The position numbers and the translations under genes are program-made. Of a stretch of DNA of 64,000 nucleotides, positions 8,019 through 16,866 are shown in pieces (position 1 is the first letter of the stretch; the number at the start of each line of letters is the position of its first letter). The DNA is from Nonomuraea rubra (GTDB lineage Bacteria; Actinomycetota; Actinomycetes; Streptosporangiales; Streptosporangiaceae), in assembly GCF_014207985.1 (NCBI RefSeq), contig NZ_JACHMI010000001.1, positions 3,083,001 through 3,147,000 on the forward strand, written 5' to 3'. A model generated the notes under the pieces. It was not told where the DNA came from. It saw nothing but the letters and a program-made list of their open reading frames with translations, and made no database searches.

Positions 8019-10106
8019 TCAGGCGGGGACGGACGCCACGCCCGGCGGGAGGAAGCGCGGCTGGGCGAGGCCGGCCCTGTCCAGGTACGGCGTGATGCCG
8101 CCCAGGTGGAACGGCCAGCCGGCGCCGAGGATCATGCACAGGTCGATGTCCTGCGGCGCGGCCACCACGCCCTCGTCGAGCATGATCCGGATCTCCCTGG
8201 CCAGCGCCTTCAGCACGCGCTCGCGTACCTGCTCGGCGGTGGACGGCGAGGTGCCGCCCGCGAACAGGGCCACCGCCTCCGGGTCGAGCGTGAAGTCCGG
8301 CCGGTACACGCCGGGCTTGCCCGACTCGACCAGCTTCGCCATGTTCTCCGAGACGCCGAAGCGGTCGGGGAACGCCTCGTGCAGCGTCTCGGCCACGTGC
8401 AGGCCGACCGCCGGGCCGACGAGCTGCAGCAGCGCGAACGGCGTCATCGGCAGCCCGAGCCCGTCCAGCGCGTGCTCGGCCGTCTCCAGCGGCGTGCCCT
8501 CGTCCACGGCCGCCACGACCTCGCCCATGAAGCAGGTCAGCAGCCGGTTGACCACGAACGCCGGGGCGTCCTTGACCAGCACCGACGACTTCTTCAGCGA
8601 CTTGCCCACCGCGAACGCCGTGGCCAGCGTGGCGTCGTCGGTCGAGGCGCCCCTGATGATCTCCAGCAGCGGCATGACGGCGACCGGGTTGAAGAAGTGG
8701 AACCCGACCAGCCGCTCGGGGTGGGCCAGGCCCGCGCCCATCTCGGTCAGCGACAGCGAGGAGGTGTTCGTGGCCAGCACGCACTCCGCCGGCACCACGG
8801 CCTCGACCTCGGCGAACACCTGCTTCTTGACCGCCAGGTCCTCGAACACGGCCTCGATCACGAAGTCGGCGTCGGCGAAGGCGTCCTTGGTCAGCGAGCC
8901 GCTCACCAGCGACTTGAGCCGGTTGGCCTGGTCCTGCGACACGCGGCCCTTGGCGAGCAGCTTGTCCACCTCGGCGTGCACGTACCCGACGCCCTTGTCC
9001 AGCCGGGCCTGGTCGAGGTCGGTGAGCACCACCGGCACCTCCAGGCGGCGGGCGAACAGCAGCGCCATCTGCGAGGCCATCAGGCCCGCACCCACCACGC
9101 CGACCTTGGTGACCTTGCGGGCCAGCGACCTGTCGGGCGCGCCCGCGGGCCGCTTGGCGCGGCGCTGCACCAGGTCGAAGGAGTAGAGCCCGGCCCGCAG
9201 TTCGTCGCCCATGAGCAGGTCGGCCAGCGCCTCGTCCTCGGCGGCGAAGCCCTCGTCGCGGGTGGCGGTCTCCGCCAGCGCGATCAGGTCCAGCGCCCGG
9301 TACGGGGCCGGCGCGGCGCCGCGCAGCTTCATGTCCACCAGGAAGCGGGCGTCGGCGACGGCCTTCTCCCAGCCGTCGTGCTCCGCGCGCTCCACGGCGA
9401 CCTCGCCGCTGACCACGCGGGCCGCCCAGCGCAGCGACTCCTCCAGGAAGTCGGCGGGCTCGAACATCGCGTCGGCGACGCCCAGCTCGTACGCGTCCCT
9501 GCCCTTGATCATGCGGTTGTTGGACAGCGGGTTCTCGATGACGAGCTTGACCGCGTTCGCCGGGCCGATCAGGCGGGGCAGCAGCTGCGTGCCGCCCCAG
9601 CCCGGCACCAGGCCGAGGAAGCACTCCGGCAGCGCCACCGCGGGCACGCCCGCCGAGATCGTCCGGTACGTGCAGTGCAGCGCGATCTCCAGCCCGCCGC
9701 CCATGGCCGCGCCGTTGACGAACGCGAACGACGGGATCGGCAGCTCGCCCAGCCTGCGGAAGACGTGGTGGCCGAGCGCGCCGATGGCCAGCGCCTCCTC
9801 GCGCGAGGTCACGGCGGCCGCGCCCTTGAGGTCGGCGCCGACGGCGAAGATGAACGGCTTGCCGGTCACGCCCACCGCCGCCAGGTCGGTGCGCTGCGCG
9901 ATCTCCGACAGCGCCCCGTTCAGCGCGAACAGGCCGTGCGGGCCGAACGTGTTGGGCTTGGTGTGGTCGAAGCCGTTGTCCAGGGTGATCAGCGCCATCG
10001 TGCCGGCCCCGTAGGGCAGCTGCACGTCGCGTACCAGCGCCTTGGTGACGACCTCGTCCGTGTTGCGCTCGCTCAGCAGCGCGCGCCAGGTCTCCATGTT
10101 GCTCAT
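8019..10106 (-). CDS. Multifunctional enoyl-CoA hydratase / 3-hydroxyacyl-CoA dehydrogenase
   Basis: A 695-residue fatty-acid oxidation protein (FadB/FadJ type) carrying out hydration of trans-2-enoyl-CoA and NAD-dependent oxidation of 3-hydroxyacyl-CoA. The N-terminal crotonase domain (about 1-270) keeps both catalytic glutamates (GGGLEIAL and LPECFLGLVPG). The dehydrogenase domain starts near residue 330 with the Rossmann motif VGAGLMA, has catalytic GFHFFNPV, and ends in the 3HCDH C-terminal repeats. The start overlaps the thiolase stop in an ATGA, so the two are translationally coupled and likely form the alpha/beta trifunctional complex. Confidence 0.94.
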   Translation of the reverse strand: MSNMETWRALLSERNTDEVVTKALVRDVQLPYGAGTMALITLDNGFDHTKPNTFGPHGLFALNGALSEIAQRTDLAAVGVTGKPFIFAVGADLKGAAAVTSREEALAIGALGHHVFRRLGELPIPSFAFVNGAAMGGGLEIALHCTYRTISAGVPAVALPECFLGLVPGWGGTQLLPRLIGPANAVKLVIENPLSNNRMIKGRDAYELGVADAMFEPADFLEESLRWAARVVSGEVAVERAEHDGWEKAVADARFLVDMKLRGAAPAPYRALDLIALAETATRDEGFAAEDEALADLLMGDELRAGLYSFDLVQRRAKRPAGAPDRSLARKVTKVGVVGAGLMASQMALLFARRLEVPVVLTDLDQARLDKGVGYVHAEVDKLLAKGRVSQDQANRLKSLVSGSLTKDAFADADFVIEAVFEDLAVKKQVFAEVEAVVPAECVLATNTSSLSLTEMGAGLAHPERLVGFHFFNPVAVMPLLEIIRGASTDDATLATAFAVGKSLKKSSVLVKDAPAFVVNRLLTCFMGEVVAAVDEGTPLETAEHALDGLGLPMTPFALLQLVGPAVGLHVAETLHEAFPDRFGVSENMAKLVESGKPGVYRPDFTLDPEAVALFAGGTSPSTAEQVRERVLKALAREIRIMLDEGVVAAPQDIDLCMILGAGWPFHLGGITPYLDRAGLAQPRFLPPGVASVPA

Positions 10107-11287
10107 GCCAGGTTCTCCCAGATCACGGTGCCGCCCATGCCCATGCCGACGCACATGGTGGTGATGCCGTAACGCACGTCGGGACGCTCGCCGAACTGCC
10201 GGGCGAGCTGCGTCATCAGCCGCACGCCGGAGGAGGCGAGCGGGTGCCCGTAGGCGATCGCGCCGCCGTAGGGGTTGACGCGGGCGTCGTCGTCGGCGAG
10301 GCCGAAGTGCTCCAGGAACGCCAGCACCTGGACGGCGAACGCCTCGTTGATCTCGAACAGCCCGATGTCGGAGATGTCCAGGCCCGCCAGGCGCAGGGCC
10401 CGCTCGGTGGACGGGATCGGCCCGACGCCCATGACCTCCGGGTCCACGCCCGCGAAGGCGTACGACACCAGGCGCATCTTCGGCGCCAGCCCCAGCTCCT
10501 CGGCGACCTCGCGAGCGGCCACGACGCAGCCGGTGGCGCCGTCGTTGATGCCGGAGGAGTTGCCCGCCGTGACGTGACCGTGCGGGCGGAACGGCGTCTT
10601 GAGCCCGCTCAGCCCCTCCATCGTGGTGCCCGGCCTGGGCGCCTCGTCCTCGACGGCCAGGCCCCAGCCCTTCTCCGCCGTCCTGATCGCGGTCGGCACC
10701 AGGTCGGGCTGGATCTTGCCGTCGGCGTACGCCTTGGCGGCCTTCTCCTGCGAGAGCACCGCGTACGCGTCGGCGCGCTCCTTGCTGATCGTGGGGTAGC
10801 GGTCGTGCAGGTTCTCCGCCGTCATGCCCATGACCAGGGCGCTCGGGTCGACCAGCTTCTCCGACAGGAAGCGCGGGTTCGGGTCGACGCCCTCGCCCAT
10901 GGGGTGGCGGCCCATGTGCTCGACGCCGCCGGCGATGGCGACGTCGTACGCGCCGAACGCGATGCCGCCCGCGACCGTGGTGACCGCGGTCATCGCGCCC
11001 GCGCACATGCGGTCGATGGCGTAGCCGGGCACGGTCTTGGGCAGCCCGGCGAGCACGGCGGCCGAGCGGCCGATGGTCAGGCCCTGGTCGCCGATCTGCG
11101 TGGTCGCGGCGATGGCCACCTCGTCCACGCGCTCGGGCGGCAGGCCGGGGTTGCGCCGGATGAGCTCGCGGATGACGCGGACGACCAGGTCGTCCGCGCG
11201 GGTCTCCGCGTACAGTCCCTTCGGCCCTGACCTGCCGAAAGGCGTGCGTACGCCGTCGACGAACACGACGTCACGAGAGGAAGGCAC
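10103..11287 (-). CDS. Acetyl-CoA acyltransferase (thiolase)
   Basis: A 394-residue thiolase that cleaves 3-ketoacyl-CoA in beta-oxidation. It shows the N-terminal FVDGVRTPFG segment, the nucleophilic cysteine in DRMCAGAMTAV, the AGGVEHMG segment, and the C-terminal GHPLASSG and CVGMGMGG motifs that carry the catalytic His and second Cys. I chose the GTG at 11287 because AGGAG lies about 7 bases upstream; the frame extends to ATG codons at 11302 and 11326 with no clear ribosome site. It is the upstream partner of the multifunctional enzyme. Confidence 0.93.
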   Translation of the reverse strand: MPSSRDVVFVDGVRTPFGRSGPKGLYAETRADDLVVRVIRELIRRNPGLPPERVDEVAIAATTQIGDQGLTIGRSAAVLAGLPKTVPGYAIDRMCAGAMTAVTTVAGGIAFGAYDVAIAGGVEHMGRHPMGEGVDPNPRFLSEKLVDPSALVMGMTAENLHDRYPTISKERADAYAVLSQEKAAKAYADGKIQPDLVPTAIRTAEKGWGLAVEDEAPRPGTTMEGLSGLKTPFRPHGHVTAGNSSGINDGATGCVVAAREVAEELGLAPKMRLVSYAFAGVDPEVMGVGPIPSTERALRLAGLDISDIGLFEINEAFAVQVLAFLEHFGLADDDARVNPYGGAIAYGHPLASSGVRLMTQLARQFGERPDVRYGITTMCVGMGMGGTVIWENLA

Positions 11288-11327
11288 GGATTCGCTCCTC
11301 ATTGATGGAAGGGGTTCCGTGCCCATG

Positions 11328-12065
11328 CTACTCGTCAGTAACTACCCCGCAGACGAGGGCGGCGGTGAGCAGCGCGTAGACGACGCCGGTGGCCGGCTCC
11401 CACAGGTGGGCGCGGGCTCCGAGCAGGGCCGCGACCGCCACGGCCGCGCCCGTCCAGAGCGCCGCGCCCTCGCCGGGACGCGTGCCGGCGCCCGGGTCCC
11501 ACGGATCGCCAGGTGATCCCCCCGAGCGCAGGGCACGCGCCAGCATCCCCACGGCGTCCCGTGCCCACCACAGGAGGAACAACACCCCCGCCGCGACGCT
11601 GATCAACGACAGCGCCTCGGCGGCCCAGCTCAGGGTGCCGGCGAAGCCGTACAGGGCGGCCTCGCGGAACAGGCGCGGAACGGTCCAGCCGAGCAGGAGC
11701 GTCACCGCCCAGCAGCCGGCCACGGCCAGCCGGGTCAGCGGGCGCGCCCTGCCGGAGCGGGCCGCCGCGTACAGCTCCAGCTCCCGGCGGCGTACCAGGC
11801 GGGCGCGGGCGCCCCAGGCGTACTGGGTGATCGCCATCACGGGCAGGGCGGCGGCGAAGAGCGCCAGGGAGAGCACGGCCAGCGGCAGCGTCTGTTCCCT
11901 GGTCGCGGCCCGGTCGGCGAGCAGCTGCGCGGTGGTCAGCAGCGCGATCGAGGAGGTGAGCGCCACGAGCGCGCCGCGGCGGGCCGCCCTGGCCCTGGCG
12001 CGCAGCCCGGCCAGCTCCTGGGCGCCCGGGGGAGGGGCCATCTCGGTCAACAGCATGACCGTCAT
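11328..12065 (-). CDS. Integral membrane protein, unknown function
   Basis: A 245-residue protein with about five or six hydrophobic segments (around residues 33-50, 60-83, 112-128, 145-168, 205-218 and 225-240), separated by arginine-rich loops. I recognise no family motif. It lies about 40 bases upstream of the thiolase gene on the same strand and may share its transcript. Base composition matches its neighbours. A role in lipid metabolism is possible only by position. Confidence 0.7.
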   Translation of the reverse strand: MTVMLLTEMAPPPGAQELAGLRARARAARRGALVALTSSIALLTTAQLLADRAATREQTLPLAVLSLALFAAALPVMAITQYAWGARARLVRRRELELYAAARSGRARPLTRLAVAGCWAVTLLLGWTVPRLFREAALYGFAGTLSWAAEALSLISVAAGVLFLLWWARDAVGMLARALRSGGSPGDPWDPGAGTRPGEGAALWTGAAVAVAALLGARAHLWEPATGVVYALLTAALVCGVVTDE

Positions 12066-12241
12066 GATGGCGTCACCGTACGTGGCGACGCCCCGGATTC
12101 CCGCGCATTGGATGGAGCCCTCGATCGGGGTGAGAAGGGACTATCCGTGAGGCCATCGTCTCGCCGATGATGAACAGGCGAACAAGCCGAGATGACAGTA
12201 CTTATCTTGCGTATACCAGTTTGTAGCTATGCTTCGCGATC

Positions 12242-13795
12242 ATGGCGCAAGGGGTGGACCGCGTGAGAGAGCGGCGGAACGAGGGTGGTCACGGACGGCG
12301 CGTCGCCCCGTTTCCGCAGCCCAAGACCCCGATGCCGGCTCCGCACTCCCCGCGCTCGCGCCGATCGACGCCGCGGCGCAACCCGCTGACCCCGCTCGGC
12401 TGGGTGAGCGTCGCGCTGACGCTGGTGCTGGTGGCCGTCGCGCTCGGCGCGTACGGCTACTACCGCTACCTGGACAACCGCATCCCGCGCGTGCCCATCG
12501 ATCCGGGCACGACCCGCCCGCCCGACACCGGCGCGCTCAACGTGCTGCTCGTCGGCTCCGACTCCCGCGAGGGCACCAACAAGAAGTACGGCGCCACGAC
12601 CGTCGGGGCGGGGGAGCGCACCGACACGATCATGGTCCTGCACATCGCCCCCAACCGCGACGCCGCCACCATGATCAGCTTCCCGCGCGACTCGATGGTC
12701 ATGGTCCCCGACTGCGAGGGCAGGAACGGGGCCGTGCTGCCCGGCGGCCTCCGCCAGATCAACTCCGCCTTCAACGACGGCGGCATCAACTGCACGATCA
12801 AGACCATCGAGTCCCTCACCAACATCAAGATCAACCACTTCGTGAAGGTGGACTTCACCGGATTCAAGGGCATCGTCGACGCGCTCGGCGGCATCGAGAT
12901 CTGCCTGCCCAAGGCCGTCAACGACAAGGAGGCCAAGTTCGTGCTCGGCCCCGGCAAGCACGTGGTCAAGGGCGAGCAGGCGCTGGGCTACGTACGGACC
13001 AGGTACTCCCTGGGCGACGGCAGCGACCTCGGCCGGATCGAGCGCCAGCAGATCTTCCTGACCCAGGTGATGAAGAAGGTCACCGACGGCGGCCTGCTCA
13101 CCGACCCCGGCAAGCTCAACTCCTTCCTCCAGGCCGCCGTCCAGGCCGTCACCGTGGACGAGGGTCTCGGCCTCGACCGCATGCTGGAGATCGGCAGGAG
13201 CGTCAGCGGGCTGACGGCCAAGGAGCTCAAGGGCATCACGGTGCCGGTGGAGCCGTACCCGGAGGACAAGGCGAGGGTGCAGTTCGCCCAGCCGGCGGCG
13301 CGCGACTTCTTCGAGGCCGTGCGCAACGACACCGACATCAGGACCAGCCCGGCCCCCGGCAAGTCCAGCGCGCCCAAGATCGAGCACGAGCAGGTGCGCC
13401 TCCAGGTGCTCAACGGCACCGGCGAGCAGGGCAAGGCCCTCCAGGTCGCGGACGCGCTGGCCGCGCAGGGGTTCGTGGTCACGCAGGTGGGCAACGCCGC
13501 GACCACCGGCACCACCACGATCCGGTACGCCAAGAAGGACGCCCAGGACGGCCCCGCCTACGGCGACGCGGTGGCCGCGCGGCTGTCGCAGGACAAGCGC
13601 ACGCCCGTGCAGGGCAAGGTCAAGGCCGCCACGTCGCAGCCGTACGAGCTCAAGACCCCGCCCGCCCAGGCGCCGGACGGGCCGGTCATCCAGCTCGTCA
13701 TCGGCAAGGACTGGCCCGGCGTGCGGGTCCAGTCGGCGATCCCCGACGCCCTCAAGGACAAGGTCGTCGACAGCAACACCAACCCCTGCAAGTGA
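12242..13795 (+). CDS. LytR-CpsA-Psr (LCP) family cell-wall ligase
   Basis: A 517-residue membrane-anchored LCP protein. Such enzymes transfer lipid-linked glycopolymers to peptidoglycan outside the cell. Order: a basic, proline-rich cytoplasmic tail, one membrane helix at about 54-75, the LCP domain at about 95-265 (LNVLLVGSDSR, ERTDTIMVLH, SFPRDSMV and GRIERQQIF, which include the conserved Asp and Arg residues), and a C-terminal LytR_C domain at about 385-500 (VRLQVLNGTG). The ATG at 12242 lacks a ribosome site. GTG codons slightly downstream, including one behind AAGGGG, are possible starts, or the mRNA is leaderless. Confidence 0.92.
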   Translation: MAQGVDRVRERRNEGGHGRRVAPFPQPKTPMPAPHSPRSRRSTPRRNPLTPLGWVSVALTLVLVAVALGAYGYYRYLDNRIPRVPIDPGTTRPPDTGALNVLLVGSDSREGTNKKYGATTVGAGERTDTIMVLHIAPNRDAATMISFPRDSMVMVPDCEGRNGAVLPGGLRQINSAFNDGGINCTIKTIESLTNIKINHFVKVDFTGFKGIVDALGGIEICLPKAVNDKEAKFVLGPGKHVVKGEQALGYVRTRYSLGDGSDLGRIERQQIFLTQVMKKVTDGGLLTDPGKLNSFLQAAVQAVTVDEGLGLDRMLEIGRSVSGLTAKELKGITVPVEPYPEDKARVQFAQPAARDFFEAVRNDTDIRTSPAPGKSSAPKIEHEQVRLQVLNGTGEQGKALQVADALAAQGFVVTQVGNAATTGTTTIRYAKKDAQDGPAYGDAVAARLSQDKRTPVQGKVKAATSQPYELKTPPAQAPDGPVIQLVIGKDWPGVRVQSAIPDALKDKVVDSNTNPCK

Positions 13796-13898
13796 GCGGT
13801 GCTCAGGCCGCCACGCCCGCGTCACCGGGGCGGTGCTCAGGCCGTCACACCCCGCCCATCGGGGCGGTGCTCAGGCCGTCACGCCCGCGTCCACCGGG
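13796..13898. repeat. Three ~34-bp direct repeats spanning the SDR stop codon
   Basis: Three near-identical copies begin with GCGGTGCTCAGGCCG at 13796, 13830 and 13864. The third copy contains the stop and last codons of the SDR gene on the minus strand, so the intergenic copies look like duplicates of that gene's 3' end. They fill the whole gap between the convergent LCP and SDR genes. Confidence 0.8.
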
Positions 13899-14602
13899 AT
13901 CGACGCGCCCGTGACGGCCCGGCCGCCCTCGCCCGCCAGGTAGGACACGGCGGCGGCGACCTCCCCGGGGTCGCAGTAGCGGCCCAGCGCGGTGAGCCGC
14001 CGCTCCTCGCCGGCCTCGGGCGCGGTGGCCGGGTTCATCTCGGTGTCGGTTGAGCCCGGATTGATCACGTTCGCGGTGATGCCGCGCGGGCCCAGATCCC
14101 TGGCCAGGCCCTTGGCCAGGCCGATCAGCGCGGACTTGCTCATCGCGTACGCCGTCCAGCCCGGGTACGGCACCCGCTCGGCCAGGCTGCTGCCGATCAG
14201 CACGATGCGCCCGCCGGCTCCCATGTGCCGCGCCGCCGCCTGGGCCAGCACGAACGAGGCCCGCGCGTGCACGGCCAGCAGCTCGTCCACCTCGGCCAGC
14301 GTCACGTCCTCCAGCGCCCCGTAAGGCGCGATGCCCGCGTTGCTCACCAGCACGTCGAGGCGGCCCAGCTCGCGCACCGTCCGCTCGACCGCCGCCACCA
14401 TCGCCTCGGGGTCGGCGGCCTCGGCGGGCACGGTGAGCGCGCGCCCGCCCGCCGCCTCGACCTCCTTCGCCACGCCGGCGGCCCGGTCACCCGCGCTCCG
14501 GTACGTGATCGCCACGTCGAACCCGTCACCGGCCAGCCGCCGCGCGACGGCCGCGCCGATGCCCCTGCTGCCCCCCGTCACCAGGGCGACTCTCCTCGTC
14601 AT
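13871..14602 (-). CDS. Short-chain dehydrogenase/reductase (SDR)
   Basis: A 243-residue classical SDR oxidoreductase using NAD(P). Motifs: TGGSRGIG at about residues 9-16 for the cofactor, NAG in VSNAGIA, the catalytic serine in LIGSSLAE, and Y-x-x-x-K in YAMSK. The C-terminus GASIPVDAG is typical of FabG-like enzymes. I chose the ATG at 14602 because AGGAGG sits 5 bases upstream; the preceding ATG at 14605 would leave only 2. It is divergent from a TetR gene across a 75-base region packed with two palindromes, so repression by that TetR is very likely. Confidence 0.93.
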   Translation of the reverse strand: MTRRVALVTGGSRGIGAAVARRLAGDGFDVAITYRSAGDRAAGVAKEVEAAGGRALTVPAEAADPEAMVAAVERTVRELGRLDVLVSNAGIAPYGALEDVTLAEVDELLAVHARASFVLAQAAARHMGAGGRIVLIGSSLAERVPYPGWTAYAMSKSALIGLAKGLARDLGPRGITANVINPGSTDTEMNPATAPEAGEERRLTALGRYCDPGEVAAAVSYLAGEGGRAVTGASIPVDAGVTA

Positions 14603-14616
14603 CATGACCTCCTTAT

Positions 14617-14660
14617 CCGGAATGCGTTCCGTTTCAGAGATTAAGCGGAACGCATTCCGG
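14617..14660. promoter_or_regulatory. Double palindromic operator between SDR and TetR genes
   Basis: CCGGAATGCGTTCCG (14617-14631) and its exact reverse complement CGGAACGCATTCCGG (14646-14660) are separated by 14 bases. Each arm is itself a near-palindrome of the form GGAAYGCRTTCC, so two TetR dimers could bind, one facing each gene. The AT-rich spacer may hold the -10 elements. Confidence 0.82.
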
Positions 14661-14677
14661 ATGCAAGCGATGGAAGG

Positions 14678-15253
14678 ATGGTGATCGTGAGACGCGAGCG
14701 CACCGACGCGGCCCGCAACCGCGCCAAGATCCTCGCCGCCGCCGAGGCCATCGTGGCCGCCCGCGGGGTGCAGGGCCTGTCCATGGCCGAGGTGGCGGCG
14801 GCGGCCGGGGTCGGGGTCGGCACGCTCTACCGGCGCTTCGGCGACCGTTCCGGGCTGGCCTACGCGCTGATCGACGCGCGGGAGCGGGAGTTCCAGGCGG
14901 CATTCGTCGAGGGGCCGCCGCCGCTCGGCCCGGGGGCGGAGCCGGCCGAGCGGGCGCGGGCGTTCCTGCGGGCGCTGACGGACCGGACCGTGGAGCAGCT
15001 CGACCTGCTGCTGATGGCGGAGACGGCGGGGCCGACGGCGCGCTTCGGCGGCGCGTACGACGCCTATCACGCGCACCTCGTCATGCTGATCGGGCTGGCA
15101 CGGCCGGAGGCCGACGCCTACTGCCTGGCCGACGCGCTGCTGGCGCCGCTCGCCGCGCCGCTGCTCGCGCAACGGCTCAGGGGGTGCGGGGTGGCGGTCG
15201 AGCGGGTGAAGTCCGCGCTCGACGAATTGCTCGCGGGCGTGCTCGCCCGGTGA
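14678..15253 (+). CDS. TetR-family transcriptional repressor
   Basis: A 191-residue regulator. The N-terminal TetR helix-turn-helix covers about residues 10-55 (RAKILAAAEAIVAARG followed by VGVGTLYRRFGDRSGL). The C-terminal ligand domain is all-helical and not recognisable to a specific ligand class. Start choice is ambiguous: ATG 14678 directly abuts GGAAGG, whereas GTG 14687 would have good spacing and begin MRRERTDAARNR. It is divergent from the SDR gene and next to the double palindrome, so it probably represses both itself and the SDR. Confidence 0.92.
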   Translation: MVIVRRERTDAARNRAKILAAAEAIVAARGVQGLSMAEVAAAAGVGVGTLYRRFGDRSGLAYALIDAREREFQAAFVEGPPPLGPGAEPAERARAFLRALTDRTVEQLDLLLMAETAGPTARFGGAYDAYHAHLVMLIGLARPEADAYCLADALLAPLAAPLLAQRLRGCGVAVERVKSALDELLAGVLAR

Positions 15254-15281
15254 CACTCTGGTGCGATTGTTACTCAGAGTG
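15254..15281 (+). terminator. Weak stem-loop after tetR
   Basis: CACTCTG (15254-15260) and CAGAGTG (15275-15281) form a 7-bp inverted repeat with a 14-base loop, followed by ATTTTAG. It starts 3 bases after the tetR coding region's end codon region and could end that transcript. The stem is short, so this is tentative. Confidence 0.35.
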
Positions 15282-15363
15282 ATTTTAGGGAAACAAGTGA
15301 AATTTCCGGACAAGTAGTGGTAGGAAGGGGCGCGGTTACTATTCGTACTAGAGAGGTTCCACC

Positions 15364-16629
15364 GTGGCACGCGATGAGAACGACAGGCCATACGAGGACG
15401 GGCAGGGTAAGTCGTTAAACCCGGAGATGACGGGTGACGTGCTCTCTCCGCGGTGGAGCACCGACGACACGGACGAGCAGCCCGCCATCCAGGTCGTCGG
15501 CAACGAGACCTACATCCTGCCGCCCGACAGGGGCACGCCCCAGCTGATCGGTGAGACCCCGCGCGACGTGCTCGACGACCCCGCCCCGGCGCGCGACGTG
15601 CTGGCCGGCGACCCGCTGCTCGGCACGTCCGCCTCCTATGATCTCGGTGGCCAGAGCGGGCCGCACGACGTGCTGGGCTCCTACGGGTCCGGTGGGGCTT
15701 CCTATGACGAGCTCGGCGGGGCGAGCGGGCCGCACGACGTAGCGGGCGGGGTGGCGTACGACGAGCTGAGCGCGGCGCGCGACGCGCGGACCGGCGCCTC
15801 CTACGACGAGCTGAGCGAGCCGCACGACACGCGATCCCCCTACGACGAGCTCGCTGACCACAGCGGGCCGCACCGGGTGGAGGACGACGACGACAACCCC
15901 TACCTCCCGCTGGACCGCAGCTACGCCCGCGACGAGGACGCGGAGGAGGACCGCCCCAAGCGCGGCTTCCTGGGCTCGGGCTGGACCGGCGACTCCGGTG
16001 ACTCCGGCGACTCCTACGACGGGCGCTCGTCCGGAGGCGATGGGGAGGTGCGGCGGCGCACCCGGGTGCTGCTGGTGGCGGCCGTGGCGGTGGTGCTGGT
16101 CGGCGTGGGCGCCGGCTGGATGCTCACCGGCACCTCGTCCGACGACCCCTGCGCGGGCGCCCACTGCGCGAGCGCGGGTGAGGTCACCTCGCCGTCCGAG
16201 TCCGCCGCGCCGGAGGACACGCCGGTCGAGGAGGCGACGGAGGAGACCCCCGACCCCACGGATTCGGTCACCGACGGGCCGGCCGAGCCCGAGTCCGCAA
16301 TCCCGACCCCGACGCAGGCGCAGTCCCGCCCCACGCGCGAGCCCGAGTCGCGCGCGACGCCCACCCGCGACAGGACCACCGCCGAGCCGACCCGCAAGCC
16401 CACGCGCGAGCCGCAGAGCACGATGAACGACACCGCGGACTCCGGCGGGCAGGACGACGGCGGCGGCGACTCCACGGCCACCACCAAGAAGCAGCAGGAG
16501 GAGGAGAGCTCGGGCGACTCGGGCGGCTCGGCGGCCACCCAGCCGCCGGCCACGACCCAGGCGCCGGCTCCCACGCCGACGCAGGAAGAGCGCAAGGGCC
16601 TGTTCGACATCCTCTTCCCCTGGGCCTGA
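15364..16629 (+). CDS. Single-pass membrane protein with YDEL/GPHDV repeats
   Basis: A 421-residue protein of unknown function. The N-terminal half (about 1-230) is acidic and repetitive, with imperfect repeats built from SYDEL, SGPHDV and similar units at about residues 95-180. One membrane helix follows at about 235-255 (LLVAAVAVVLVGVGAGW). The C-terminal half is a low-complexity Ser/Thr/Pro/Glu stretch, probably extracellular, ending in the hydrophobic GLFDILFPWA. The GTG start is preceded by GAGAGG. Composition suggests a disordered cytoplasmic adaptor with a wall-spanning tail. Confidence 0.78.
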   Translation: MARDENDRPYEDGQGKSLNPEMTGDVLSPRWSTDDTDEQPAIQVVGNETYILPPDRGTPQLIGETPRDVLDDPAPARDVLAGDPLLGTSASYDLGGQSGPHDVLGSYGSGGASYDELGGASGPHDVAGGVAYDELSAARDARTGASYDELSEPHDTRSPYDELADHSGPHRVEDDDDNPYLPLDRSYARDEDAEEDRPKRGFLGSGWTGDSGDSGDSYDGRSSGGDGEVRRRTRVLLVAAVAVVLVGVGAGWMLTGTSSDDPCAGAHCASAGEVTSPSESAAPEDTPVEEATEETPDPTDSVTDGPAEPESAIPTPTQAQSRPTREPESRATPTRDRTTAEPTRKPTREPQSTMNDTADSGGQDDGGGDSTATTKKQQEEESSGDSGGSAATQPPATTQAPAPTPTQEERKGLFDILFPWA

Positions 16630-16703
16630 CGCCCCGGCGCCCGCGAGCCTGACGCCCGCGAGCCCGGCGCGCGCCCGCGAGCCCGGCGCCCCCGAGCCCG
16701 CGC
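16624..16703. repeat. Degenerate GC-rich tandem repeats starting at a stop codon
   Basis: Units of 15-23 bases begin with GCCTGA or GCCCGG and end in CGCGA or CCCGA, starting exactly at the last codons of the membrane protein gene (GCC TGA). Copies start at 16624, 16647, 16662 and 16681. No gene is visible in the rest of the gap up to the LacI operator. Confidence 0.55.
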
Positions 16704-16840
16704 GCGCGGGCCTGCCGGTTCGTCCCCCCGGCTCTCTTGGCGCCGGCCCGGTGACGGCTGAGTCCGTCGCCGGGCCGGGCGTTCTGTCGCCGGGGGCGCG
16801 GGCATGGCAGGATGCGGATCCAGGTGCCGGTCTGGCAGAC

Positions 16841-16858
16841 TTGGAAACCGCTTTCCGG
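16841..16858. promoter_or_regulatory. LacI-type operator upstream of the lacI-like gene
   Basis: GGAAACCGCTTTCC (16843-16856) is a palindrome with GGAAA/TTTCC arms and a CpG centre, typical of LacI/GalR operators. It ends about 10 bases before the regulator's GTG start, so autorepression is likely. A perfect version of the same site lies at 29493-29506. Confidence 0.7.
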
Positions 16859-16866
16859 GAGGTCTC

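Noticed and set aside
7953..10172. A 739-codon open frame on the plus strand
   Set aside because: Antisense to the multifunctional beta-oxidation gene; same shadow composition.
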